From JBIOJM01 sp044450785 (GTDB lineage Bacteria; Planctomycetota; Planctomycetia; Isosphaerales; Isosphaeraceae): a stretch of 19,354 nt of DNA. The stretch's first letter is position 1; each line of letters begins with the position of its first letter. Below are positions 7,237-14,921 of the stretch, piece after piece. Both the position numbers and the translations under genes were made by a program. The DNA is taken from contig JBIOJM010000184.1 in NCBI GenBank assembly GCA_044450785.1, forward strand, positions 1 through 19,354, in the 5' to 3' direction. The notes beneath the pieces are model-generated. The model saw only the letters and a program-made list of their open reading frames with translations. It was not told where the DNA came from and did not search any database.

Positions 7237-8690
7237 ACGATCAAACCCGGATAATGCCCGCTCTCGCGGAACTGGTAAAGCCCGAGCGATTCCGGGACCG
7301 GGCGGATGCGCTGCCGCCGCGAGCCGACGGCAAAATAGACTTCGCCGTCTTCGATCTGATCGAGACGCGCGGCCGACGCCTCCCCGCTGCCAATCACCGT
7401 GCAGCCGGCCGGCAGATAATAACGGGCCGTGTCGACCTCGACGTTTCGATTCGGATCGGCCGAGGCCACGATGACCACGACCGAGTGGCGCGGCCGGCCG
7501 GCCAGGTCCTCGGCGACCGCTGCCGCGAAACCGCGCCAATCCGCCCTGAGCTCCGGGTCATAGACCAAGCGACCCAGTGCCAGCGCGGAGACGATCGCCA
7601 GGCCCAGCGCCAGCGGATATCGACCCACGGCCGGCATCTGGCTCAAACCCAAGGCGACCAGGACCAGGTAGGCGGGAGCCGCGAACACCGTATATCGCGC
7701 CGGCCCGAAAACCGGGTACGACACCCAGGAGTAAAGGTAAAGCGCCAGCGGCGGCAGGATCAGCCACAGAAGCAGGAAACCGGGCGCCACCCACCGTTCG
7801 CGGACCAGGCGCAGGCCTGTGCCGGCATCATGTGCCAGACCGCGCCGCGCCAACCCCAGTGCGATCAGAACGGCCAGCCCGAACAACAAGATGGAGTTCC
7901 CGCCGATGAAGCTGATCGGCGTGCCGAGCAAAAAGCGGGGCGACAAGCGGCCGCTGAGGAACTCGGGAGGATGATCGAGGTAATTCCCGATCCAGGGCAG
8001 GATCAGGATGACCACCCCGACGTGAATGAACAACCATCGTCTCCAGGTGCCAAAACATGTTCTGACCTCGATCAGGCCGGCAAGCCCGAGCGCCCCCAGC
8101 ATCAGCAGTCCCAGCGGATGGGAATAGACCAGTGCGGTCAGGCCCGTCACGTAGGCCACGGCCTTGGCGGGCGTGTAAGTGCGTCGCAAGGCCAGGAGTA
8201 AACGCCAGCAGAGACATGTGACCAGGACGAGCCAGGCATACATACGGGCTTCGCGCGCATAAACGATCAGAAGCGGGCTGAGAGAGCCGAGCCAGGCAGC
8301 CCAGAGTCCCGTCGCGATGTCGAAGGAGATGCGCCCGATCTCGAAGATCAGTACGACGGTCGCAATCCCACACAGGACGCTCAAGGAGCGCGCGGAAGCC
8401 TCCGATGAGCCAAAGAACCTGGTCCAGAAGTGGAGTAAAAGCGGATGCAGCGGCGCCCGAGTCGCGTCAATCTGGAACAGAAGCTCGAGCAAGGCCCTGG
8501 TACTTCCCGCCCGCGCCAGCCGCATGGTGACCACTTCGTCGTACCAGAAGCTGAGCCGGCCGAGCTGAAACAAACGCAACAGCGTCGCGACGAGCACAAT
8601 CGCGGCGCAGGCGCACCCTTCGAGCGGGCCCATCGCCTGCAGCGGAGCGGCCTGCTCGGCCGCCGCCTGTCGACCGGCTTGCTGGGTCAT
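7218..8690 (-). CDS. GT39-like membrane glycosyltransferase 1
   Basis: This 490-aa integral membrane protein resembles the ArnT/PMT-type glycosyltransferase family 39, which transfers sugars from polyprenyl phosphates on the outer face of the membrane. The first membrane segment (about 26-42) is followed by FWYDEVVTM, whose Asp51-Glu52 is the expected catalytic acidic pair in the first periplasmic loop. Next comes YAREARMYAWL (about 144-154), a family signature, and then roughly ten hydrophobic segments. A short soluble C-terminal part (VVVIVASADPNRNVEVDTARYY and beyond) follows. Its ATG overlaps the stop of the upstream glycosyltransferase by 4 bp (ATGA), so the two are co-translated. The substrate cannot be inferred. 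Confidence 0.85.
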   Translation of the reverse strand: MTQQAGRQAAAEQAAPLQAMGPLEGCACAAIVLVATLLRLFQLGRLSFWYDEVVTMRLARAGSTRALLELLFQIDATRAPLHPLLLHFWTRFFGSSEASARSLSVLCGIATVVLIFEIGRISFDIATGLWAAWLGSLSPLLIVYAREARMYAWLVLVTCLCWRLLLALRRTYTPAKAVAYVTGLTALVYSHPLGLLMLGALGLAGLIEVRTCFGTWRRWLFIHVGVVILILPWIGNYLDHPPEFLSGRLSPRFLLGTPISFIGGNSILLFGLAVLIALGLARRGLAHDAGTGLRLVRERWVAPGFLLLWLILPPLALYLYSWVSYPVFGPARYTVFAAPAYLVLVALGLSQMPAVGRYPLALGLAIVSALALGRLVYDPELRADWRGFAAAVAEDLAGRPRHSVVVIVASADPNRNVEVDTARYYLPAGCTVIGSGEASAARLDQIEDGEVYFAVGSRRQRIRPVPESLGLYQFRESGHYPGLIVYRGTR

Positions 8691-10051
8691 GGCAGGGACC
8701 CTGGGCCGGAGGTCTTTTGCTCGATCTTTTCGAGGTAGTCGAGCAGATCGGGCGCGAGGTCGCCATGGGAATCAGGCCCCCAGCGGTCCCGTGGAAAGAT
8801 CAACCGATGCCACATCGCGTCGAACGCCGGCTGAAACAGCAAAAACGCGCCCAGCACGAATGTGAGTCGCGCGCCGCCGCACCACGCCAGGGCCGCCGCT
8901 CCTTCGCTGACGAGCAGGTGAACTGAGGGGATCAAGAAGAGCAAGAGCCGGCCGTGAAACGGATACTGGTGCAGCGCCGAGGCCAAGAGCGCAAACAGAA
9001 GAGGTGCCAGCACAAGGTAGAGACCACCCCGCCATCTCCGCCCCAGCGACAACCCGCCCAGCACAAACAACCCCAGCGCAAGGAATGCAGAAGCGAGCAC
9101 GCCCAGCGGCGTGAGCACGCACGACGGAGAGTTGAGCAAGTTGAGCATCTGCCAGAAGTCGCGCTCGAGGTTCGTATAGGAGCGCGGCGGCAAGCGCAAG
9201 AAGGCGAAGTCCCACCAATTCCAGACGAATCGGTCCTTGCTCAGAATCAGATGCGAGACCTTGTAGCAAACCCCGAAGCTCGAGGCCCAGGCCAGAGTCA
9301 TCACCAGAAAGCCGAACGCCTTCTTCCATTCCCTGCCCAAGGCCGCCTTCGCCATGAAATACGTTCCCACTCCCGCGAGCACCAGCGCCAGCGGGTGCGA
9401 GAACCAAACCCCGGCCAGCCCGAAGCAGGTGAGAAGGCGGAGCCGCCTTGGCGTCATGACCGCCGGCCCGGCCGCCAGCAGCAATGCGGTGAGCGTCAGC
9501 GCCACGTCGACGCTGTACTGCTTCAACTCGGCCGAGTAATACAGGAGCCAATCGTTGAGAGCGAAGAGCCCCACCGCGATCGGGACGGCGCGGGGGCTGA
9601 GAAAGCGGCGGGCGACCGAGCGCATCAGGAACATCGAGGCAATGGCGCACAAGAACGGAACCAGCCGCGCCGCCGCCTTGACCGGGAGCGGCAGCCGAAC
9701 CATCAGGCGCTCGACGGCGAGAAACCCGGGCGGCGCAAGCTGATGCTCCGTCAAGGTCGTCCTGAAGTCATAGAACGCACACCCTACCAGGTTTTTCAGC
9801 AACGACACCTCATCCATGTACAGCTTGCGGTTGTCGCCATACTCCATGACCCGCAGCAACACCCCGATAGCGACCAGCAGCCACGTCCAGGTCTCAGCGG
9901 GCACTTTAGTTCGCAGCAGCGCAGCCAACCCAGCTCCAGTCGCAATGTCGCCGTCCTCCGTCCTCCGTCCTCCGTCCTCCGCCCTTCCCGGCGCGGCCAA
10001 CCCGGCGCCGGCAGTGATGTCTCCTTTCCCGCGCGGCCGTTCCCCAAACAT
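8687..10051 (-). CDS. GT39-like membrane glycosyltransferase 2
   Basis: This 454-aa polytopic protein is a paralogue in function of the gene downstream. It has the loop motif LYMDEVSLLKNL (Asp80-Glu81) and LYYSAELKQYSVDVALTL (about 170-187), equivalent to the REARMY block of family members, and many membrane segments. The start at 10051 is supported by GAGGTG five bases upstream, but this makes the first ~45 residues (GRAEDGGRRTEDG and the duplicated DITAGAGLAA / DIATGAGLAA) the product of a heptamer array and its flanking duplication. A GTG about 50 codons in is a possible alternative start. It is the first gene of a two-gene operon for envelope glycosylation. Confidence 0.82.
   Translation of the reverse strand: MFGERPRGKGDITAGAGLAAPGRAEDGGRRTEDGDIATGAGLAALLRTKVPAETWTWLLVAIGVLLRVMEYGDNRKLYMDEVSLLKNLVGCAFYDFRTTLTEHQLAPPGFLAVERLMVRLPLPVKAAARLVPFLCAIASMFLMRSVARRFLSPRAVPIAVGLFALNDWLLYYSAELKQYSVDVALTLTALLLAAGPAVMTPRRLRLLTCFGLAGVWFSHPLALVLAGVGTYFMAKAALGREWKKAFGFLVMTLAWASSFGVCYKVSHLILSKDRFVWNWWDFAFLRLPPRSYTNLERDFWQMLNLLNSPSCVLTPLGVLASAFLALGLFVLGGLSLGRRWRGGLYLVLAPLLFALLASALHQYPFHGRLLLFLIPSVHLLVSEGAAALAWCGGARLTFVLGAFLLFQPAFDAMWHRLIFPRDRWGPDSHGDLAPDLLDYLEKIEQKTSGPGSLP
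9924..10021 (-). repeat. AGGACGG heptamer array in a 26-bp duplication
   Basis: On the plus strand four CCGTCCT units and one CCGCCCT fill 9951-9985. Two imperfect copies of a 26-bp sequence flank it at 9924-9949 and 9996-10021, again 72 bp apart. Unlike the array at 2079 it lies inside an apparent coding region, the N-terminus of the second glycosyltransferase. Loss or gain of a unit would shift that reading frame, because seven is not a multiple of three. Confidence 0.85.
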
Positions 10052-10184
10052 CGAAGCACCTCATCGATCGAACACACCTCTCCAGTCGTTTCCTACCGGT
10101 CAGGATAAGAAAGATAAAAGCTCATTCAAGCAACAAGATCAAGGGGATTGACCACACGGCCACGCCCCGCGAGGGAAGTCCATG

Positions 10185-10213
10185 TTGAGTAGGCCGCCGA
10201 GTCCCGGTATTTT
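10185..10213 (+). promoter_or_regulatory. Candidate sigma-70 promoter of fabI
   Basis: TTGAGT at 10185-10190 and TATTTT at 10208-10213 are separated by 17 bp. This spacing suits a housekeeping promoter, and it would give a leader of about 50 nt before fabI. It was recognised by eye only. Confidence 0.4.
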
Positions 10214-10272
10214 ACAGAGGCGCGGATGAGCCGGGCGAGTTCGGGTCGTAACACAGGCGAAAGGGGCGGAGG

Positions 10273-11097
10273 ATGGGATTGTTCACGGGCAAGAAAGGGC
10301 TGATCCTGGGCGTTGCCAATGATTTCAGTATCGCCTGGGCGATCACGCAGAAACTTCTGGCTGAGGGCGCGGAGCTGGGTTTCACCCACCTGCCCGGCGA
10401 CAAGATGGAGCGCCGGCTCCGAAAGCTGGCCGAACCGATCGGAGCCAAGCTCATCACCCCCTGCGACGTCCAGAAAGACGACGACGTGGCCCGTGTGTTC
10501 GCCCAGGCGAAGGAGACCTACGGCACGCTCGACTTCGCGCTCCATTCGATCGCGTTCGCGCCCCTCGAGGACTTGAAGTGCCCGTTCGTGGACGCCGGCC
10601 GGGAGGGCTTCAAGGTGGCCATGGACATCAGCGTGTATTCGTTGGTGATCGTGGCGCGACACGCGGCGCGGGTGATGCCCGAGGGTGGGAGCATCCTCAC
10701 CTTGACGTATCTCGGTGGTGAGCGGGTCATTCCCGGTTACAACCTGATGGGGGTTTGCAAGGCCGCGCTCGACGCCTCGGTAAAGTACCTGGCGTACGAC
10801 CTGGGGCCCAGGAAGATCCGGGTCAACGCAGTCTCGGCCGGACCGGTCAAGACCCTGGCGGCTTCGGCCGTGGGGGATTTTGAGGACCTGGCCGGCCTCT
10901 ACGTGGCGGTTTCGCCCCTGGGACGCAACATCACCCGCGAAGAGGTTGGCGCCGCCGGAATGTTCCTGCTCTCCGACCTCGCCAGTGGAATCTCCGGCGA
11001 GATCCTCCACGTCGACTGTGGTTACAGCGTCATGGGCTCGCCGGGCCGCGCCATCGAGGCTGCCAAGCAGGCTGCGCTCATTCCCCCGGCAAGATGA
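10273..11097 (+). CDS. fabI: Enoyl-ACP reductase FabI
   Basis: This 274-aa SDR-fold enzyme performs the last reduction step of the type II fatty acid elongation cycle, reducing enoyl-ACP with NADH in the cytoplasm. The N-terminal nucleotide-binding stretch GLILGVANDFSIAWAI (residues 9-24) is the FabI form of the Rossmann glycine motif. Catalytic residues are in place with the same numbering as E. coli: Tyr146 in LTYLGG, Tyr156 in GYNLMG and Lys163 in VCKAALDAS. The start is fixed by GGGGCGGAGG directly upstream. The stop overlaps the Nudix start by 4 bp (ATGA), so the two genes form a coupled pair. Upstream genes are divergent. Confidence 0.95.
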   Translation: MGLFTGKKGLILGVANDFSIAWAITQKLLAEGAELGFTHLPGDKMERRLRKLAEPIGAKLITPCDVQKDDDVARVFAQAKETYGTLDFALHSIAFAPLEDLKCPFVDAGREGFKVAMDISVYSLVIVARHAARVMPEGGSILTLTYLGGERVIPGYNLMGVCKAALDASVKYLAYDLGPRKIRVNAVSAGPVKTLAASAVGDFEDLAGLYVAVSPLGRNITREEVGAAGMFLLSDLASGISGEILHVDCGYSVMGSPGRAIEAAKQAALIPPAR

Positions 11098-11573
11098 CCG
11101 ATCGCGACGCTCACATGGGGCATTCAAGAGCGACGGAGCACCCGGACCAACCGATCCAGGTGGGCATCGGCCTGATCCGGCGCGGCGACTGTTTCCTGGT
11201 GAGGCAACGCCCGCCGGAGACCGTCTACGCCGGCTACTGGGAATTCCCCGGCGGCAAGTGCGAGCCGGCTGAAGACCCCGCCCAGGCCACCGCCCGGGAG
11301 TGCTTCGAGGAAACCGGGTTGACCGTCGTCGTCGGACCGCTCCGGCTCGTCACGACCTACCGCTATCCCCATGGAGTCGTGGAGCTGTTCTTCCACGACT
11401 GCACCACCCTGCTCCACCAGTCGGAGCCGGCTGCCGGCTCGGGTTTTCGGTGGGTCAAGGCAGCCGATCTGGCCGCGCTCCGCTTCCCTGAAGCCAACGA
11501 GGCCGTCATCGAACAACTCGCTTCGAAGAGTGGTCAGTGGTCAGTGAATAGCGGTCGGTGGGGAAGACCGTAA
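11094..11573 (+). CDS. MutT-type Nudix hydrolase
   Basis: This 159-aa Nudix protein resembles MutT/(d)NTP pyrophosphatases that remove oxidised nucleotides such as 8-oxo-dGTP. The Nudix box is complete: Gly54, Glu60, then Arg68-Glu69 and Glu72-Glu73-x-Gly75-Leu76, within GKCEPAEDPAQATARECFEE. It is preceded by the usual GYWEFPGGK strand. The start codon at 11094 overlaps the end of fabI; an ATG at 11115 is also possible. The last ~20 residues (SGQWSVNSGRWGRP) come from a decayed heptamer repeat and are not part of the fold. Substrate specificity is inferred only from the family. Confidence 0.87.
   Translation: MTDRDAHMGHSRATEHPDQPIQVGIGLIRRGDCFLVRQRPPETVYAGYWEFPGGKCEPAEDPAQATARECFEETGLTVVVGPLRLVTTYRYPHGVVELFFHDCTTLLHQSEPAAGSGFRWVKAADLAALRFPEANEAVIEQLASKSGQWSVNSGRWGRP
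11529..11563 (+). repeat. Decayed AGTGGTC heptamer array
   Basis: Five 7-bp units can be read as AGTGGTC, AGTGGTC, AGTGAAT, AGCGGTC and GGTGGGG. The first two are identical and the rest have diverged. The array supplies the C-terminal tail of the Nudix protein. It is the third heptamer array in this window with about five units. Confidence 0.65.
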
Positions 11574-11683
11574 GCTGAAGGGGCTTTTATTCATCCTTCA
11601 TCCTTTAGATTCTACCTCCGTCGGATCTCTGCGCCGTGCGCGCATCTCGGGTCGGGCTGAGGCTGGCGCGGGACCGTGCCGTT

Positions 11684-11778
11684 GGGTGGGTCGAGCTGCG
11701 ACTCGTCGCGGCGAGGCCCACCGCGCGGGCTGTGGCGATCGGTGGGCCTCACGATGCCGAGCATCGGTCGACCCACCC
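11684..11778. repeat. Nested inverted repeat between convergent genes
   Basis: Outer arms GGGTGGGTCGA (11684-11694) and TCGACCCACCC (11768-11778) are perfect complements. Inside them, GAGGCCCACCG (11713-11723) pairs perfectly with CGGTGGGCCTC (11740-11750), and a third hairpin CGATGC-CGA-GCATCG lies at 11752-11766. The block resembles REP-like or miniature-element repeats that carry GTGGGTCGA and GAGGCCCACC. It lies between the convergent Nudix and clpP units and could end transcription from both sides, but there is no T-tract. Confidence 0.8.
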
Positions 11779-11803
11779 TACATCCGGTTGCGGCTCTGCC
11801 GCG

Positions 11804-12418
11804 TTAGGGTATGGGATTCGGATTCAATGGGATCGGTGGCTCGCGATCCACGACGTGATCGATCAGCCCGTACTCACAGGCTTCCTCGGGCGACATGAAG
11901 CGGTCGCGGTCGGTATCCTCCTGGAGCCGCTCGAGCGTCTGTCCGGTATGTTTCTGATAGATCTGGTTGAGTTGCTTCTTCATCCGGATGAATTCCTCGG
12001 CGTGAATCAAGATCTCGGTCGCGGTTCCTTCCATGCCCGCCAGCGGCTGATGGATCATGATCCGGCTGTGAGGCAGGGCGTTGCGCTTGCCCTTGGCACC
12101 GGCGGACAACAAAAGCGAGCCCATGCTGGCACACTGGCCGATGCAGTAGGTCGCCACGTCACACGAGACCCACTGCATGGTGTCGTAGATGGCCAGCCCC
12201 GCGGTCACGCTGCCACCGGGGCTGTTGACGTAGAGATGGATGTCGGCCTTGGCATCTTGATGGGCCAGGACCAACATCTGCGCGACAACCAGGTTCGCGA
12301 TCGTGTCATCGATCGTCGAGCCCAGGATGATGATGCGATCTTGGAGCAGGCGGGAATAGATGTCCATCGCCCGTTCTTCACGACCGCTCCGTTCGATCAC
12401 GATCGGAACCAGTGGCAT
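11804..12418 (-). CDS. clpP: ATP-dependent Clp protease proteolytic subunit (second copy)
   Basis: This 204-aa serine peptidase forms tetradecameric chambers fed by ClpX or ClpA/C-type unfoldases. The catalytic triad is complete: Ser98 in QCASMGS, His123 in RIMIHQP and Asp172 in DTDRDRFM. The oxyanion and strand motifs (YVNSPGGSVTAGLAIYDTM) are intact. It lies 15 bp downstream of the other clpP and so belongs to the tig operon. The two paralogues differ around the active serine (CASMGS here, AASGAA there), as in organisms where ClpP1 and ClpP2 form mixed rings. The N-terminal axial-loop segment is short and typical. No clpX follows; the repeat block and the convergent Nudix gene come next. 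Confidence 0.95.
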   Translation of the reverse strand: MPLVPIVIERSGREERAMDIYSRLLQDRIIILGSTIDDTIANLVVAQMLVLAHQDAKADIHLYVNSPGGSVTAGLAIYDTMQWVSCDVATYCIGQCASMGSLLLSAGAKGKRNALPHSRIMIHQPLAGMEGTATEILIHAEEFIRMKKQLNQIYQKHTGQTLERLQEDTDRDRFMSPEEACEYGLIDHVVDREPPIPLNPNPIP

Positions 12419-12433
12419 CGTTGATACGCCCTT

Positions 12434-13072
12434 TCAAGAAAGCGGCGGCGGGGCGGTACCCTTCTCGGCGCCGACGATCCGCCCCACCACCTCGTCGACC
12501 AAGCCGTACTCCTTGGCCTGGGCGGCGGTCAAGTAGCGGTCGCGCTCCGTGTCCTTGGCGATGCGCTCGATCGGCTGCCCGGTGTGCTTGGCGAGGATCT
12601 CATTGATCACCTGCTTGCTTTTGATGATCTCCTCGGCCTGGATCTCGATGTCGGAGACCTGTCCGCCCACCTGGCCGTAGGGTTGATGGATCATGATCTT
12701 GGAGTTGGGCAAGGCGTAACGCCGTCCCTTCGACCCTCCGGCAAGCAAGACCGCGGCCCCCGAGGCGGCCAGGCCGATGCAGTAGGTCGCGATCGGGCTC
12801 TCGATGAATTGCATCGTGTCGTAGATCGCCAGGGTGCTCGTGACACTCCCACCCGGACTGTTGATGTAGAAGCTGATGCCCTGGGTTCGGTTTTCGTACT
12901 GCAAAAACAGAAACTTCATGACGGCAAGGTTGGCCACGGCGTCATTAATCACTCCTTCGAGAAAGACGATGCGATTCTCGAGGAGCAAGTCGCCGAGGGT
13001 CATCTGGCGCTGCCGCGCATAGTCGCGATAGCGCTGGAGCATCGGTTCGGCGAGGGGGGGTTCAAACGTCAT
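12434..13072 (-). CDS. clpP: ATP-dependent Clp protease proteolytic subunit (first copy)
   Basis: This ClpP paralogue is 212 aa from the ATG at 13072, chosen because AAGGA lies seven bases upstream. A GTG at 13111 would add 13 residues but has no ribosome binding site. The active serine is in GLAASGAAVLL, the histidine in KIMIHQPYGQ and the aspartate in KDTERDRYL, so the triad is complete. The family strand FYINSPGGSVTSTLAIYDTM is intact. The Gly-Ala after the serine is less common than the Met-Gly of most ClpPs. It sits between tig and the second clpP on one transcript. Confidence 0.95.
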   Translation of the reverse strand: MTFEPPLAEPMLQRYRDYARQRQMTLGDLLLENRIVFLEGVINDAVANLAVMKFLFLQYENRTQGISFYINSPGGSVTSTLAIYDTMQFIESPIATYCIGLAASGAAVLLAGGSKGRRYALPNSKIMIHQPYGQVGGQVSDIEIQAEEIIKSKQVINEILAKHTGQPIERIAKDTERDRYLTAAQAKEYGLVDEVVGRIVGAEKGTAPPPLS

Positions 13073-13188
13073 GGAACGGTCCTTCGGAAACAAGGTCCAG
13101 CCGACCGGCACCCGTGGCGGCCCGGTCCAGAGGGCATGGCACAGGGTAGGTCGCGAGGCCGGTGGACCGGCTCAGTCGCGTCCGGGCT

Positions 13189-14700
13189 TCAAGCTCCTCC
13201 ATCGGGGTTTTCCGACTGCTGCTCTAGGGCGCCCTCCGTGGTCTGCGGCTCCTCGGCCGTGGCGGTCGCCGTATGGTCCAGGGTTTCGACCTCGCCCTCG
13301 GGCTCGGTCTTGATGTCGACGTCCTCGATGTGGACGTCCTCGAGAATGCGATCGATGACCCTGCGCTCCAGGATCTGGGTCATGAGCGAATCGGCCCCAC
13401 CCTCCTTCTCGACCCGGGCGCGGACCCGGCGAACGCTCTCGTCGCTCCGCTCGGCGATCGCCTCGATCTCGAGGGCGAGGTCCTCCTCCTCGACCTTGAT
13501 CCCTTCGGCTTCGGCGATCTTGACCAGCAGCAGGAACTCCTTGAGTGACCGGAGGGTCGACTCGTGGGCGTTGGCGCGGATCTGGGCCTCGCTGGCCCGG
13601 ATTTGGGTGTCCGACATGCCCTCCTGCTTCAGTTGCGCGACCAACCTGTTGATGGTGCTCTTCTCCTCGCGGAGCACAAGATCGGCCGGAAGGTCGAACG
13701 GAGCCTCCCGCAGCAGGACATCCATGATCTGGCGCCGGATCGCCTGGCGCTGCTCGGATTGGGCGCGGCGTTTCAGGGCATCGCGCACCGCCTCGCGCAG
13801 TTCTTCCAGGCTGTCGAAGCCGATCGAGCTGATGAATTCCTGGTTCACCTCGGGAAGCCGGATTCGCTTCAGATCGTTGATCCGGATCTGCACCGGGATC
13901 GCCGCTCCCCGTAGTCCGGGGTCATCGACGGCCGAGCCGAGCCTACCCTCGACGACGTGCGTGTCGCCGGGCTTGGCTCCGACCAGCTTGGATGCGACGT
14001 CGGGGATCGTACCGTTCTGAAAACGAAGCTCCGACTGGAGGCGGAACTGAACTTCCTTGACCTCGTTGATGGGCCGCCCGTCGGGGCGCATGAAGACCAG
14101 ATCAGCCGTGAGATAATCGCCGATCTCGGCACCTCCTTCCAGCTTGGGCACGATCTGGCCGTGGCGTTCCACGTGTCGTGTGAGCTGGGTGTCGACGTCC
14201 TTCTCGGTGATCTCCACGACGGGTCGCTGGACCTTGAGCCCCTTGTAGTTCGGCACGTCGAACTGCGGACGCACTTCCACGTCCATCTCAAAAGTCATGG
14301 GTCCCTTTTCGGGGAGTTCGATCGCATCGACGTCGAGCCGAGGCTGCACGATCGGATCGAGCTTGTGCTCCTTATCGATCTGCTCGAGCGAGGACATCAA
14401 GAGCGTGGACTTGACCTGGTCGGCGACCTGCTTCCGGTATCGCTTGACGACCAACTGCCGGGGCGCCCGCCCCTGGCGGAACCCCGGGACCATCGCATCC
14501 TGCAGCAGCTTGTCCAGGGATTGCTCGTACTGACGCTCGATCTCCGACCGTGGAATCGTGATCTTGAGATGCTTCTTGCATGGGCCGGCATCGGTGATGG
14601 CGACCTCGATCTCAAGCCTGACCTTCGGCGCCGATTCAGACTTCTCAGGAAGGTCGGTCACCGAGACAGATGCCTCGGATTCAGTTTCGTCGGTGTTCAT
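13189..14700 (-). CDS. tig: Trigger factor, ribosome-associated chaperone
   Basis: This 503-aa trigger factor binds nascent chains at the ribosome exit tunnel and has peptidyl-prolyl isomerase activity. After an acidic N-terminal extension (about 1-25), the ribosome-docking domain carries the signature GFRQGRAP (73-80). The FKBP-like domain begins near GGAEIGDYLTADLVF, and a helical SurA-like chaperone domain follows. The C-terminal tail is acidic. The ATG at 14700 has GAGGGG nine bases upstream. The frame stays open to 14898, but that stretch translates a tRNA remnant and is not protein. First gene of tig-clpP-clpP. Its upstream DNA was altered by integration next to the tRNA, so its promoter may have changed. 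Confidence 0.95.
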   Translation of the reverse strand: MNTDETESEASVSVTDLPEKSESAPKVRLEIEVAITDAGPCKKHLKITIPRSEIERQYEQSLDKLLQDAMVPGFRQGRAPRQLVVKRYRKQVADQVKSTLLMSSLEQIDKEHKLDPIVQPRLDVDAIELPEKGPMTFEMDVEVRPQFDVPNYKGLKVQRPVVEITEKDVDTQLTRHVERHGQIVPKLEGGAEIGDYLTADLVFMRPDGRPINEVKEVQFRLQSELRFQNGTIPDVASKLVGAKPGDTHVVEGRLGSAVDDPGLRGAAIPVQIRINDLKRIRLPEVNQEFISSIGFDSLEELREAVRDALKRRAQSEQRQAIRRQIMDVLLREAPFDLPADLVLREEKSTINRLVAQLKQEGMSDTQIRASEAQIRANAHESTLRSLKEFLLLVKIAEAEGIKVEEEDLALEIEAIAERSDESVRRVRARVEKEGGADSLMTQILERRVIDRILEDVHIEDVDIKTEPEGEVETLDHTATATAEEPQTTEGALEQQSENPDGGA

Positions 14701-14805
14701 CGATGGCAGCCCCTCAAGTGACCTCTGGCCGGCATGGCTTGATCCGCCATCACGCACCCAGAGCGCTTGAGCGAAAGCCGCCAACTCAGGATGGCATTGA
14801 TCAAG

Positions 14806-14847
14806 AGCGGAAGAAGGGATTTGAACCCTCGACACCCACGTTGGCAA
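14806..14847 (-). tRNA. 3' half of tRNA-Gly(GCC), probable att site
   Basis: Read on the minus strand, this is half of a tRNA. It comprises the anticodon loop TTGCCAA with anticodon GCC, the 3' anticodon strand CGTGG, the variable bases GTGTC, the T-arm GAGGG-TTCAAAT-CCCTT, the 3' acceptor strand CTTCCGC and discriminator T. The matching 5' parts (CCACG before the loop and a GCGGAAG acceptor strand) are absent from the next ~110 bp. The break at the anticodon loop is a standard crossover site for tyrosine integrases. As the fragment faces tig, it should be the displaced chromosomal 3' end, with the element to its right. Confidence 0.85.
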
Positions 14848-14921
14848 CCATGACGTGAGCATCCCTTTTCCCCACTTAACCTCAATGTTCTCAAGCATCT
14901 TACGTCAACGGTTGCCCGTTT

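Noticed and set aside
7254..8201. Long plus-strand ORF opposite the first glycosyltransferase
   Set aside because: Antisense to a clear membrane protein; the product is Gln/Arg/Asp-rich without structure. The same applies to 8954-10108 opposite the second glycosyltransferase.
12584..14020. Long plus-strand ORF opposite clpP and tig
   Set aside because: It is antisense to well-conserved genes, is serine/arginine-rich and matches no family; a shadow of high-GC codon bias.
14701..14898. N-terminal extension of trigger factor to the ATG at 14898
   Set aside because: The extension translates the tRNA-Gly fragment (it contains the tell-tale SRVQIPSSA). The ATG at 14700 has a good ribosome binding site and fits the family.
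14806..14900. A complete tRNA gene
   Set aside because: The 5' half cannot be found: no GCGGAAG acceptor strand, no D-arm and no partner for the CGTGG anticodon strand within about 110 bp upstream.
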